From: a bacterium | GTDB lineage: Bacteria > Patescibacteriota > Gracilibacteria > Peribacterales > Peribacteraceae | DNA: 33,279 nt | Reading direction: 5' to 3' | Assembly (NCBI GenBank): GCA_027623015.1 | Contig: JAQBVR010000013.1 | Span: 1 to 33,279, forward strand | Shown: positions 15,573-23,577 of the stretch, piece by piece | Position numbering within the stretch: the stretch's first letter is position 1 | How the letters are laid out: the number at the start of each line of letters is the position of its first letter | Program-made: the position numbers and the translations under genes | Notes under the pieces: model-generated | Databases searched by the model: none | The model's input: only the letters and a program-made list of their open reading frames with translations | What the model was told of the DNA's origin: nothing

Positions 15573-17132
15573 TTACCGTTTCCTCCGTGCCACAACTACT
15601 CCTCCAAGCCCACCAACGATTGTCACAAGCGCAGCGACTGCACCACCACCTGTTTGAGCTAACTTTGATACGACAGTCTTCCGCACCTTTTCTACCTTGG
15701 TAGGTTTGGATGTACTCTTTGTTGCGAGTTGCTGATTGGTCGTTGGTACCTTGGAAACGTTGGTACCCTTGGTCCCCTCGGGCGCCTTCACAGCAATGGG
15801 TTCAGATACTTTCACTGCCACAGTTTTCCGTTCTGGCTTCGTCTCTTTTTTCTCTACAACGATAGGCTCCGGTGCACCAGGCACCCTGCCATCAGGTCCT
15901 GCTATCCCAATAGTTTTGGCGACTTCTTTCGATGTACTACCGTAGATATTCATCACACTAATACCAAAGGTGTAGTGACCAGGGACTGCCCCAGGTATGT
16001 CCAGTCCTGCAACATTAAGAGGGACCATAGTCGGGTCACTAAATGTCTTACCATTGTCTCGACTCTGACGCACAACGTATCCAGTCAGGCTATTGCACGG
16101 ATTTTGCAGTTCCCATCGAGCTTGGATGACAAATGACCCATAGAAGTCAGGCTGCGATGCCAGCTGAAGATTCTTGATTGGCGAAGGGTTTGCCATCTCC
16201 TCTGGAGTACACGTAAGTACTGCTGCGGAAGTTGCTGCTTGCACAGATACTTCTGCATCGCGCTCTCCTCCTTGTAGATGCCCTTGGAAAAATGCTCTGC
16301 GATGTTCGGGGTCGAGTGGAGAACCATCGAGTCCTTGAATGGGTTCAAACAAAACAACTTCATACACTTTTCCACGTACTTGCGTCACCGTTCCTATGAT
16401 AATAGTTTCTTGGTCGATGATGATGCCCGTAAGTCGAAGTGGCACACCTGCTGCGTCTTGTACCGAGAACGCTTGCTGTGCGTATGCAGGGTCTACATAG
16501 GGAAAGTCAGAAAATGTCAGCTGAATCTCCGTAGGAGAGAGTGGCTCTGTTAAAAGAAGATGCAGTGTGCCACCAAGATCTGCGCGTTGCCACTGTGGCA
16601 CTTCAAGAGAGGGAACAGTATTTTGCACGGCCTGCTCCTGTTCTTGTGGTGTTGTGCGCTTTTCTCCTGCGCCGACAAGATTAAAAGTTTCTGTTGAAGG
16701 CTCTTCTTGCTGCTGTACGGTGAAATCCCCTTCCTCGAGAGAGATGCTTAGCTCATTATCTCTTTCTAAGACCACAGAATCTTCTTCAAGAAATACAGTA
16801 CCAACATTTCCACTTGTATCTACTGCAAGAACGGATACATAGATAACACGAGATGAAAGTGCTGCTCGGATAGTGTGGTTTGAAACTGGTCCATCACTTT
16901 GTTCGAAGTCGTCGTACTCACCGTTGTTGGCAAGGATGGACTTACTACTGAAGTACACTTGGTAGTGTGCAATAGAACTTGTTGGAGGAAGTGGTTCCCA
17001 GATGACTGTCACAGTATCACCGATAAGCCGAGCCTCGATGCCCGTCACTGCGGGAACAGATTGTGCGAAGCTGATACTTGGCACGATAAGTGCAAGAAGT
17101 AGCAGAGCCTTTGAGATGCGAAGTCCGAACAT
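15573..17132 (-). CDS. Secreted FN3-like surface protein with LAQTG sorting signal
   Basis: The 519-aa protein starts at ATG 17132 (MFGLRISKALLLLALIVPS), preceded by AGGAAA at a workable distance; the frame runs further upstream but without a signal peptide. The N-terminal signal peptide ends near SFAQS. An early segment resembles a fibronectin type III domain (TVTVIWEPLPPTSSIAHYQVYF), with a second FN3-like segment about 320-430 (NLQLASQPDFYGSFVIQARWELQNP and YTFGISVMNIYGSTS). A Lys/Pro/Thr-rich linker follows, part of it written in 9-base repeats. The C-terminus is LAQTG (about 491-495), then about 20 hydrophobic residues, then RRKR: the layout of a sortase substrate, with the LAxTG form used by class E sortases. 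It is probably cell-surface anchored. No sortase gene is in the window. Confidence 0.82.
   Translation of the reverse strand: MFGLRISKALLLLALIVPSISFAQSVPAVTGIEARLIGDTVTVIWEPLPPTSSIAHYQVYFSSKSILANNGEYDDFEQSDGPVSNHTIRAALSSRVIYVSVLAVDTSGNVGTVFLEEDSVVLERDNELSISLEEGDFTVQQQEEPSTETFNLVGAGEKRTTPQEQEQAVQNTVPSLEVPQWQRADLGGTLHLLLTEPLSPTEIQLTFSDFPYVDPAYAQQAFSVQDAAGVPLRLTGIIIDQETIIIGTVTQVRGKVYEVVLFEPIQGLDGSPLDPEHRRAFFQGHLQGGERDAEVSVQAATSAAVLTCTPEEMANPSPIKNLQLASQPDFYGSFVIQARWELQNPCNSLTGYVVRQSRDNGKTFSDPTMVPLNVAGLDIPGAVPGHYTFGISVMNIYGSTSKEVAKTIGIAGPDGRVPGAPEPIVVEKKETKPERKTVAVKVSEPIAVKAPEGTKGTNVSKVPTTNQQLATKSTSKPTKVEKVRKTVVSKLAQTGGGAVAALVTIVGGLGGVVVARRKR
15747..15786 (-). repeat. Nonamer repeat in the linker of the sorted protein
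   Basis: On the minus strand this coding stretch reads as irregular 9-base units of the type ACCAAGGGT, ACCAACGTT, TCCAAGGT, ACCAACGAC. The same 9-base type occurs in the intergenic arrays at 17236-17315 and 21135-21209. It encodes Gly-Thr-Lys-Gly-Thr-Asn-Val-Ser-Lys-Val-Pro-Thr in the linker before the sorting signal. Confidence 0.5.
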
Positions 17133-17235
17133 AGTTTTTGTGTTTCCTATAATTTTACCACAGAACGCAGTATTTAGCACGTATGAGCTAATGTATTGAA
17201 AAACAAACTTGAATTTTTGCAAGTGAAGATATTAC

Positions 17236-17315
17236 CCTTGAAAAAAGGGTATAAAAGGAGCAAAAGGCACCTCTATTTTACCCCCCTTTGTACCTTTGGT
17301 GCCATTTGCACCCTT
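17236..17315. repeat. Inverted nonamer array between two surface genes
   Basis: A run of 9-base units (AAAAGGAGC, AAAAGGCAC type) on the plus strand at about 17243-17271 is mirrored by GTACCTTTG, GTGCCATTT, GCACCCTT at about 17289-17315. An imperfect long hairpin can form from these arms. It lies in the gap between the flippase gene's stop (17321) and the FN3 gene's start (17132), so it could serve as a terminator for the flippase transcript on the minus strand. Confidence 0.5.
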
Positions 17316-17320
17316 ATAAT

Positions 17321-18778
17321 CTACACCACACTCTTATGCAGTTTTGTGAGTAATATCGCTACCCCCATCCACAGGGTAATGATCACTAGGCCTATCACCG
17401 TAAATACTTCACTGTTGAGCAGGGGTAAGAGCAGCCAGAGGCCAGCAGCAAGAAGAAGGCTATATGTCAGCCACTGTTGGATCTGTATTCGCGTCAGGGA
17501 GATCGGCATCACCTTCAAGCTTTGTGGCAGAAGGAGTATCGCCAATACACAGTGCACAAAAATGGAAACAGAAGCAGCGCCAACAAACCCATAAAGTGGG
17601 ATCAGCCAGATGTTTAGCGAAAGTGACAGAATCGCTCCTACAAGAAGTGTGCAAACAAGCTGTCGCCACTTGTGCTTTGTCAGTAGTACATAGAACCCAT
17701 AGAGCACGAGTGCATTCAGGAAGAGGGGCGCGCTCATCAGTCTCATTGCAGTATCGCTTCCAGGCCCTGCGGCAGTACTCAAGTATGCGTCAGTTGTAAG
17801 AAGTGCGATGAGTGGCCGTGCCCAGAGTGCACTAAAGAGTGCGGAGGTCGTTCCAAGAACGAGCAGTATAAGAAATGTTTTTCCAAGAAGAGTGCGCGTA
17901 TCTTCTCCATTGCTATCGCGCTCACTCAATGTTGGCAGTGTGGAGTTGAGTAAAAATGTAGGAATCAAAAATCCAACATCTGTCATGCGAACCACAAATC
18001 CGTAGTATGCATTTTGTATTTCATAGTCATCGCGCAGTAGTGCTATCAACGTGATGTCGAACTGTCGATAAAGCGCTACACAAAAGAAGGCAACGCCGTA
18101 TGGTGTCGCAGCTCGGAGGATGCGCCTGAGCGTTACTGGATTGAAACTTGGTCGTATGTGCATCAGTCGACTGCCGTACAGGAGGGAGATGCAAAAAAGA
18201 ATGAACGCACCAATACCACCATATAAAAGAAAGAGGTGATACACATGGAGGTCCGATGTATTGCGCACGCCCATGACGATGACACTCCCAATGGCGACGA
18301 CTGTGAAGATGCGCTGTGTCACTTCTGCTATGAACACATAGTGCATCTTGTATTGCACTTGAAATACAGTGCGGATGATCCCAGCGAGTAAGGTAAAGAA
18401 CGGAACAAGAGACGCGATGGTGACTCCAAGTGGAAGCGGCGTGCCCTTCCATGCTGGCATGCACCATACAAAGAGGAGTGCGGAGCAAAGTGACAATATT
18501 AAGATGCAGCAGCGAATGACGATAAGTGCGCCGAGCACGTCCTCTTTCTCCTGAGTGCTCCGTGCAGCACTTACCTCTCGAACAGATACAGCGTAGAGTC
18601 CGAAGTCTGCGAGTATTCCAAAGAGTTGCAGAAAGCCATACGCAGAGTTGTAGTTTCCGGCGAGCTCCTTGCTCAGTCCAACTGCCACAAACTTCACCGT
18701 CAATATACTTAGTGCAGCCATCGTGACTTGGCTGACAAGTTGCCAGAGGGTAGAGACGGCGATGTTCTTGGTTGGCAT
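17321..18778 (-). CDS. Polysaccharide flippase (Wzx/MOP superfamily)
   Basis: The 485-aa integral membrane protein has about 12-14 hydrophobic segments along its length. The N-terminus (STLWQLVSQVTMAALSILTVKFVAVGLS...GNYNSAYGFLQLFGILADFGLYAVSVREVS) is typical of the Wzx/RfbX O-antigen and teichoic-acid flippases in the MOP exporter superfamily. These carry undecaprenyl-linked oligosaccharides across the cytoplasmic membrane. The length fits the family. It ends 189 bp upstream of the FN3-like gene and faces pyrB divergently across 99 bp. No glycosyltransferases are nearby, so the transported glycan cannot be named. Confidence 0.88.
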   Translation of the reverse strand: MPTKNIAVSTLWQLVSQVTMAALSILTVKFVAVGLSKELAGNYNSAYGFLQLFGILADFGLYAVSVREVSAARSTQEKEDVLGALIVIRCCILILSLCSALLFVWCMPAWKGTPLPLGVTIASLVPFFTLLAGIIRTVFQVQYKMHYVFIAEVTQRIFTVVAIGSVIVMGVRNTSDLHVYHLFLLYGGIGAFILFCISLLYGSRLMHIRPSFNPVTLRRILRAATPYGVAFFCVALYRQFDITLIALLRDDYEIQNAYYGFVVRMTDVGFLIPTFLLNSTLPTLSERDSNGEDTRTLLGKTFLILLVLGTTSALFSALWARPLIALLTTDAYLSTAAGPGSDTAMRLMSAPLFLNALVLYGFYVLLTKHKWRQLVCTLLVGAILSLSLNIWLIPLYGFVGAASVSIFVHCVLAILLLPQSLKVMPISLTRIQIQQWLTYSLLLAAGLWLLLPLLNSEVFTVIGLVIITLWMGVAILLTKLHKSVV

Positions 18779-18877
18779 CGCTCAGATTGTAGAGTGAATA
18801 GTGCAAAAATCCGAATTCCTTGCAGTGGGTTCTTTTACTAGACATACCTCCGATTTCCTTGTAAAGTCAGCTCCGAC

Positions 18878-19798
18878 ATGCCACTACCGTTCGAACATCT
18901 AACGAGCGCCCAACAACTCTCAAAAGAGGTGGTCGCAGACGTTTTTGCTGTCGCAGACGAGATGGAGAAGATCTGGAGTAGCGGAAAACGGTCCAAATTA
19001 CTCGAAGACAAGATCATCGCACTCCTCTTCTACGAGCCAAGCTCTCGAACGATGTTGAGCTTTCAGGCAGCAGTACAAGGTTTGAGCGCTGGTATGGAAC
19101 TCGCGCATGGACGACAAAACAGCTCCATGGAAAAAGGGGAAAGCATCGAAGACACCATCCGCATGGTTGCACGCTACAGCGACCTGATCGTCATGCGACA
19201 TCCCGAAGCAGGTTCTGCCGACAAGGCTGCTTCCGTGAGCCATGTTCCATTCATCAACGCAGGAGATGGGGGCAACCAACACCCAACACAATCGCTACTG
19301 GACCTCTACACCATCAAGAAAGAAAAAGGATCCCTCGACGGACTCCATGTAGCATTTGCATGTGATCCACTTCACTCTCGTACCATTCGCTCACTTGCAC
19401 TTGCACTGAGCCAGTACAACGACATTCGCTTCACCTTCATCAGCCCAGATAGCCTAAGGGCATCAAGTGATATGATCACTGAACTAAAAAACAACAGTGT
19501 CTCCGTAGAAGAATCTACAGATCTTTCTGTTGGACTCGATACAGACATCCTCTACATGAACCGGCTCCAAGAAGAGAGATTTGAAGACCACAAAGAGTTT
19601 GAAAAATACCGAGACCAATACGTACTGACAGCAGATATGCTCAAAGGAAAAGATACACTCGTCATGGACCCTCTACCACGTGTCGATGAGATCGCAACAG
19701 ATGTAGATGACCTACCAAATGCGGTGTACTTCGACCAAGCACGCAATGGCGTACTTGTTCGAATGGCTCTGATGGCTATGCTCCTCGGTAAAGCATGA
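18878..19798 (+). CDS. pyrB: Aspartate carbamoyltransferase, catalytic chain
   Basis: PyrB joins carbamoyl phosphate and L-aspartate to N-carbamoyl-aspartate, an early step in pyrimidine synthesis. The 306-aa length is normal. Carbamoyl-phosphate contacts are visible: SSRT (55-58), the lysine of SMEKGES (86), HPTQSLLDLYT (135-145). The aspartate loop appears as the later DPLPRVDEI. The start ATG 18878 opens at MPLPFEHLTSAQQLS. The stop TGA overlaps the pyrC start ATG by 4 bp (ATGA), so the two are translationally coupled. No regulatory chain pyrI is nearby. Confidence 0.97.
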   Translation: MPLPFEHLTSAQQLSKEVVADVFAVADEMEKIWSSGKRSKLLEDKIIALLFYEPSSRTMLSFQAAVQGLSAGMELAHGRQNSSMEKGESIEDTIRMVARYSDLIVMRHPEAGSADKAASVSHVPFINAGDGGNQHPTQSLLDLYTIKKEKGSLDGLHVAFACDPLHSRTIRSLALALSQYNDIRFTFISPDSLRASSDMITELKNNSVSVEESTDLSVGLDTDILYMNRLQEERFEDHKEFEKYRDQYVLTADMLKGKDTLVMDPLPRVDEIATDVDDLPNAVYFDQARNGVLVRMALMAMLLGKA

Positions 19799-21114
19799 GT
19801 GGCATCCTGATCTCTGGTGGCGTAGTTGTGACTTCCGAAGGACCCAAGGAGATGGATCTACTTTTAGAAGATGGGACCATAAAAATTCCAAATTCCAAAT
19901 TCCAAATTCCAAATTCCAGTGGAGTTATCAACGCAACGGGCCATCTCATCTACCCAGGTCTCATAGACTGCCATGTCCACTTTCGTGAGCCTGGAGCAAC
20001 ACACAAAGCAACCATGGCGACAGAAGCGCTGGCAGCTCGTAGCGGCGGAGTCACCACCGTGTGCGAGATGCCAAACACCACTCCTCCAACGACGACCATC
20101 GAAGCATTTGCAGATAAAGTAGAACGCGCCGAAGCTGTAGAAGATTGCGATATTCGCTTTTTCTTCGGAGCAACTGAACAGGGGCATATCGATCAACTGC
20201 GGTTACTGTGGACGGAACCAGACTACGAACATCTTCGTTCTCGTTGCAGTGGTGTAAAAGTATTTTTCGACCACTCAACGGGAAATCAAAAGATAGAATC
20301 TGCATTGTTAGATGAGCTGTTTGCCATGTGTGGAGAACTCAGCATTCCGATTGTCGGACACTGTGAAGATCCAGAGATCAATGCTGCTGCATCTGCAAAT
20401 GTGGATGTCATGGTGAGCCCGACGAACCAACACTCACAGATGCGCCCACCAGAAGCAGAGGCTAAGGCGATAGCGCATGCGATCACACTCAGCAGAGAAC
20501 ATGGTGCAGCATTTCATGTCGCACACATGTCGACAGCCGAAGGTGTGCAGCTTGTTGCAGATGCGAAGGCTGAAGGACTACCTATTACTTGTGAGGTAGC
20601 ACCACACCACCTTCTTCTGACAGTCGACCACTATGAACACATGGGGACACTCGTAAAGATGAACCCCCCACTGCGAGAGGAGCGGCATCTCGATGCACTT
20701 TGGGCAGCTGTCGAAGACGGAATAGTCGACTGTATTGCTACAGACCACGCCCCACATACCATCGAAGAAAAGGCTCAACAGCCACCGCTCTCCTCGCCAA
20801 GTGGCGTGCCGGGAGTGGAGACCATGCTGCCATTACTTTTGACGGCAGCAGCAGCAGATCCTGGCTTCTATCAGCGCATACTAGATCTCTGCTTCACAAA
20901 TCCAAATCGTATCTTTAACCTTGGAAAAGAAGGAATAGAAGAAGGCTCGTCTGCAGATATCGTCATCGTCAATCCCGCTGAAGAATGGGAGATACATGGA
21001 AGCGAACTGCATAGTAAGTGTGGATGGACGCCCTACGAGGGTGCAAAGGTAAAGGGGAGAGTGAAGCATGTATTGAGGGCTTGTGAGGATTACACGCTTA
21101 AAACATTGGCTTGA
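19795..21114 (+). CDS. pyrC: Dihydroorotase
   Basis: Dihydroorotase cyclises carbamoyl-aspartate to dihydroorotate, the step after PyrB. The 439-aa protein is a class I type. Metal-site motifs appear in order: DCHVHFREPG (His 60 and 62), EMPNT, GHCEDPEIN, HVAHMST, and ATDHAPHT with the catalytic Asp. The C-terminus (GWTPYEGAKVKGRVKHVLRA) is the usual dihydroorotase ending. It overlaps pyrB by 4 bp. Near the N-terminus a perfect array of five 7-bp units (19883-19917) encodes the odd stretch IPNSKFQIPNS, in a surface loop region before the active site. Because 7 is not a multiple of 3, a gain or loss of one unit would break the gene. Confidence 0.96.
   Translation: MSGILISGGVVVTSEGPKEMDLLLEDGTIKIPNSKFQIPNSSGVINATGHLIYPGLIDCHVHFREPGATHKATMATEALAARSGGVTTVCEMPNTTPPTTTIEAFADKVERAEAVEDCDIRFFFGATEQGHIDQLRLLWTEPDYEHLRSRCSGVKVFFDHSTGNQKIESALLDELFAMCGELSIPIVGHCEDPEINAAASANVDVMVSPTNQHSQMRPPEAEAKAIAHAITLSREHGAAFHVAHMSTAEGVQLVADAKAEGLPITCEVAPHHLLLTVDHYEHMGTLVKMNPPLREERHLDALWAAVEDGIVDCIATDHAPHTIEEKAQQPPLSSPSGVPGVETMLPLLLTAAAADPGFYQRILDLCFTNPNRIFNLGKEGIEEGSSADIVIVNPAEEWEIHGSELHSKCGWTPYEGAKVKGRVKHVLRACEDYTLKTLA
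19883..19917 (+). repeat. Five perfect AAATTCC units inside pyrC
   Basis: AAATTCC is repeated five times without error at 19883-19889, 19890-19896, 19897-19903, 19904-19910 and 19911-19917. It lies inside the pyrC reading frame, about 90 bp from the start codon. A one-unit change would shift the frame, while a three-unit change would not. Confidence 0.95.
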
Positions 21115-21134
21115 GGATGCATATCATCGAATGA

Positions 21135-21209
21135 ACCAAGGGGACCAAAGGAGCCAAGGGCACCAAGGTGTTAAGCATGGGTCCCATTGGTCCCCTTGGT
21201 CCCCTTGGT
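21135..21209. repeat. Inverted nonamer array after pyrC
   Basis: Four 9-base units (ACCAAGGGG, ACCAAAGGA, GCCAAGGGC, ACCAAGGTG) at 21135-21170 are followed by the complementary type ATTGGTCCC, CTTGGTCCC, CTTGGT up to 21209. The 14 bases at 21135-21148 are exactly complementary to 21187-21200 and again to 21196-21209, so a strong hairpin with two alternative registers can form. It lies between the pyrC stop and the next start (21223) and may act as a terminator or attenuator. Confidence 0.85.
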
Positions 21210-21222
21210 ATATCATCCTCCC

Positions 21223-22230
21223 ATGCGCCAAGAAATAGCCAACATCATCCAAGAAGCAGAAAAGCACTTAAACTTCTCTACACTTTTACATCCCCTCAAT
21301 GCCGACGCACAGAAAGAAGGATTTTTATCTGATAAGATCGAAGAGCCAACATTCATGTATATCGATGCACATATTCCAGATGTAGAATTTCCTGTGTTTG
21401 ACGATGAAGGTTCCGTGGCAGATTTATACCGCGAGAGAATGGATCACGTTTCATTGCTTGCTGGCCTTCTTAAGGCAGTTGGCAATGATGCTGTATTCAC
21501 ACAGTTGAGCTTGGATGTCCTCCCTATAAAAAGTATTTCTCTAGATAAAAGACATGAAAAATCAGTCATAATGCATGCCGAGGCAACATTTGATGCACCA
21601 ATGATTGCTGAAAGATTTATGCAGGCTCTGGCACAGATAGGCTGCACAGATTGGTCTGTCGAGATTCGTAACAACATTTCTTCGCGTTTGACTGCAGACC
21701 AATGGGAAAAATTACTTATTATTCGAGAGGATGTTGTGTTATCTGAGGATGCGTTACATGCTCTTATTCGTCATGAAATAGGAGTGCATGTATTGCGGTC
21801 CATTAATGGAGCAAAGCAGGCCGAGCCAATTTTGCATGTTGGCACTACACGTGGAAGACTGATAGAAGAAGGTGTTGCTATTTACATGGAACGTAAAGGT
21901 GGGCCATTGAGTTCTCGGGTACAATTGCGACACCAGGCTGTCACCTATGCCCAAACACATAGCTTTCGAGAGACATGGCAGATGCTGCGGGAACATGGAT
22001 GTAGCAAGGAAGGTGCATGGCGATACACCGTGCGCGTAAAACGAGGACTAATACATGGAGCTAGTCACGGAGGCTTCACACGAGATGCATTCTATGCGCA
22101 AGGTTATGAAGAAATGAAGAGATGTATGGCAAATGGATTTAATCTGGCAGCAGTGCTTTCTGCACCGATTCACCCAGAGGAAATAGATTTATTTGATCTA
22201 GAGATATTTGCTCTACCAGAATGGTCATAA
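21223..22230 (+). CDS. DUF1704/MATCAP-like zinc metallopeptidase
   Basis: The 335-aa protein matches the family called DUF1704 or flavohemoglobin expression-modulating QEGLA-motif protein, whose eukaryotic members (MATCAP/KIAA0895) are tyrosine carboxypeptidases. A zinc motif HEIGVHVLRSING lies at 184-196 (H-E-x-x-x-H) and the family's QEGLA box is seen as EEGVA (215-219). The C-terminus has the family motif RGLIHGASHGGFTRDAFYAQGY. Residues 1 to about 100 form an unrecognised leading region. The start is ATG 21223 (MRQEIANII); the frame runs on to 21187, but only through the repeat array. It heads a gene group with the ATP-grasp ligase (43 bp later) and the M20 peptidase. Confidence 0.85.
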   Translation: MRQEIANIIQEAEKHLNFSTLLHPLNADAQKEGFLSDKIEEPTFMYIDAHIPDVEFPVFDDEGSVADLYRERMDHVSLLAGLLKAVGNDAVFTQLSLDVLPIKSISLDKRHEKSVIMHAEATFDAPMIAERFMQALAQIGCTDWSVEIRNNISSRLTADQWEKLLIIREDVVLSEDALHALIRHEIGVHVLRSINGAKQAEPILHVGTTRGRLIEEGVAIYMERKGGPLSSRVQLRHQAVTYAQTHSFRETWQMLREHGCSKEGAWRYTVRVKRGLIHGASHGGFTRDAFYAQGYEEMKRCMANGFNLAAVLSAPIHPEEIDLFDLEIFALPEWS

Positions 22231-22273
22231 AATCTAATGAGGAGATGATCACTATCTGCTACAGTTCAGCGCA

Positions 22274-23554
22274 ATGAGCCATATAGGTAAAAAAATCCTC
22301 ATGCTTGGATATAGAGGAAAGGCGTCACACATTGCAAGCGCACAGCATGCAGGAGTTATTGTGGATTTGCTTATAGACAAGTCGGAAATGAAACCTGCGT
22401 ATGAAAATATATTCCATGCAGCCTATGTGGTAGATGATATCTACGATTGGACCGAGATAGAAGCTGTGGCTAGTGCAAACAGATATGATGCGATCTTCAC
22501 GCGTTTCGAAGAATTTACGACCGTCGTTGCAGCTCTAACAGATCACCTAGGTCTACCGGGAGTAGCATTTGCAGATGCGCCAAAGTTTCGGAATAAATAC
22601 CTCATGCGAAAAGCATTTGCAGACCACGATGTGCCGTCAGCAGATTTCGTTCTTGTACAACATCCGGAAGAAGCAAAAGACTTTGTCGCAAAGCACTCAT
22701 TTCCACTTATCGTTAAGCAAATAGCAGGATTTCATTCAAGGTATGTTGCAAAAGTTCATAACCAAGCAGAGCTTGAATCACGTATCATAGAATTTCTTGC
22801 TGCACTTGCACAAGATACATCTCTCATGCACGGAAAATTGCATGGATATAAAGAGGTCATTGCTCCGGATCCTCGTTCATATGTTCTTGTAGAGGAGTGT
22901 CTTACAGGGGAAGAGCTAACAGTGGATGCATTTGTAGTAAACGGAAAAATATTCTCGACTCCAGTATGCAAATACACCATGCCAGAAGAGATGGGGATTC
23001 ATGATCATTATCTTCCAGTGCGGACTATGCCGTACAACATCTCTCCAGAAGAAGAGAAGATTATTAGCACTGCTGTACATGAAGCATTGCATGCGCTTGG
23101 TGCAAACTATTGTGTCACGCATACGGAGGTATTTTTCGATAGAGAAAAGATAGAATGTCGCCTAATAGAAGTGGCATCTCGTGGTGGAGGATTTCGTGCA
23201 GAGATGCTGAGCCATACAAGTGGTGCAGACTACGACCTCGGTGTCATGCGTGCAGCACTTGGGTTAGACCCTGATGTAACGGCAATCTCCTCAAGTTATG
23301 CTGCAGTGGGAGAGGTATTTGCCTCAAGAAATGGAATACTAGAAGCTATTGATTATTCATGCCTAGAAGGACAAGATGATATACATAGGCTGACTATCAA
23401 TAGAAAAATTGGAGATATGGTTGGTCGTGCATCCGATGGTAAGTCATATATTCTCAAATTTCTTGTTTCTGCAGATTCATACGATGCAGCGACAGATCGA
23501 GCAAAAGAGTTACTCCTGAAGATAAGAAACAGTGTTACTGTTCGACAGGCCTAG
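22274..23554 (+). CDS. ATP-grasp ligase
   Basis: The 426-aa protein has an N-terminal pre-ATP-grasp Rossmann-like domain (ILMLGYRGKASHIASAQHAGV) and a central ATP-grasp fold: FPLIVKQIAGFHSRYVAKV (ATP-binding Lys), VLVEECLTGEELTVDAFVVNGKI, and the metal segment HTEVFFD...RLIEVASRGGG. The C-terminal part (GKSYILKFLVSADSYDAATDRAKELL) fits the domain found in carboxylate-amine ligases such as PurK/PurT relatives and L-amino acid ligases. These enzymes activate a carboxylate as acyl phosphate and join an amine or amino acid. The substrate cannot be told. It sits between a MATCAP-like metallopeptidase and an M20 peptidase, which suggests a peptide or amino-acid-tag substrate. Confidence 0.85.
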   Translation: MSHIGKKILMLGYRGKASHIASAQHAGVIVDLLIDKSEMKPAYENIFHAAYVVDDIYDWTEIEAVASANRYDAIFTRFEEFTTVVAALTDHLGLPGVAFADAPKFRNKYLMRKAFADHDVPSADFVLVQHPEEAKDFVAKHSFPLIVKQIAGFHSRYVAKVHNQAELESRIIEFLAALAQDTSLMHGKLHGYKEVIAPDPRSYVLVEECLTGEELTVDAFVVNGKIFSTPVCKYTMPEEMGIHDHYLPVRTMPYNISPEEEKIISTAVHEALHALGANYCVTHTEVFFDREKIECRLIEVASRGGGFRAEMLSHTSGADYDLGVMRAALGLDPDVTAISSSYAAVGEVFASRNGILEAIDYSCLEGQDDIHRLTINRKIGDMVGRASDGKSYILKFLVSADSYDAATDRAKELLLKIRNSVTVRQA

Positions 23555-23577
23555 TCGTCACCGACTACAATCAAACA

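Noticed and set aside
18779-18877. Replication origin at the minus-to-plus strand switch
   Set aside because: The 99-bp gap has no DnaA-box-like sequence, unlike 11843-12221.
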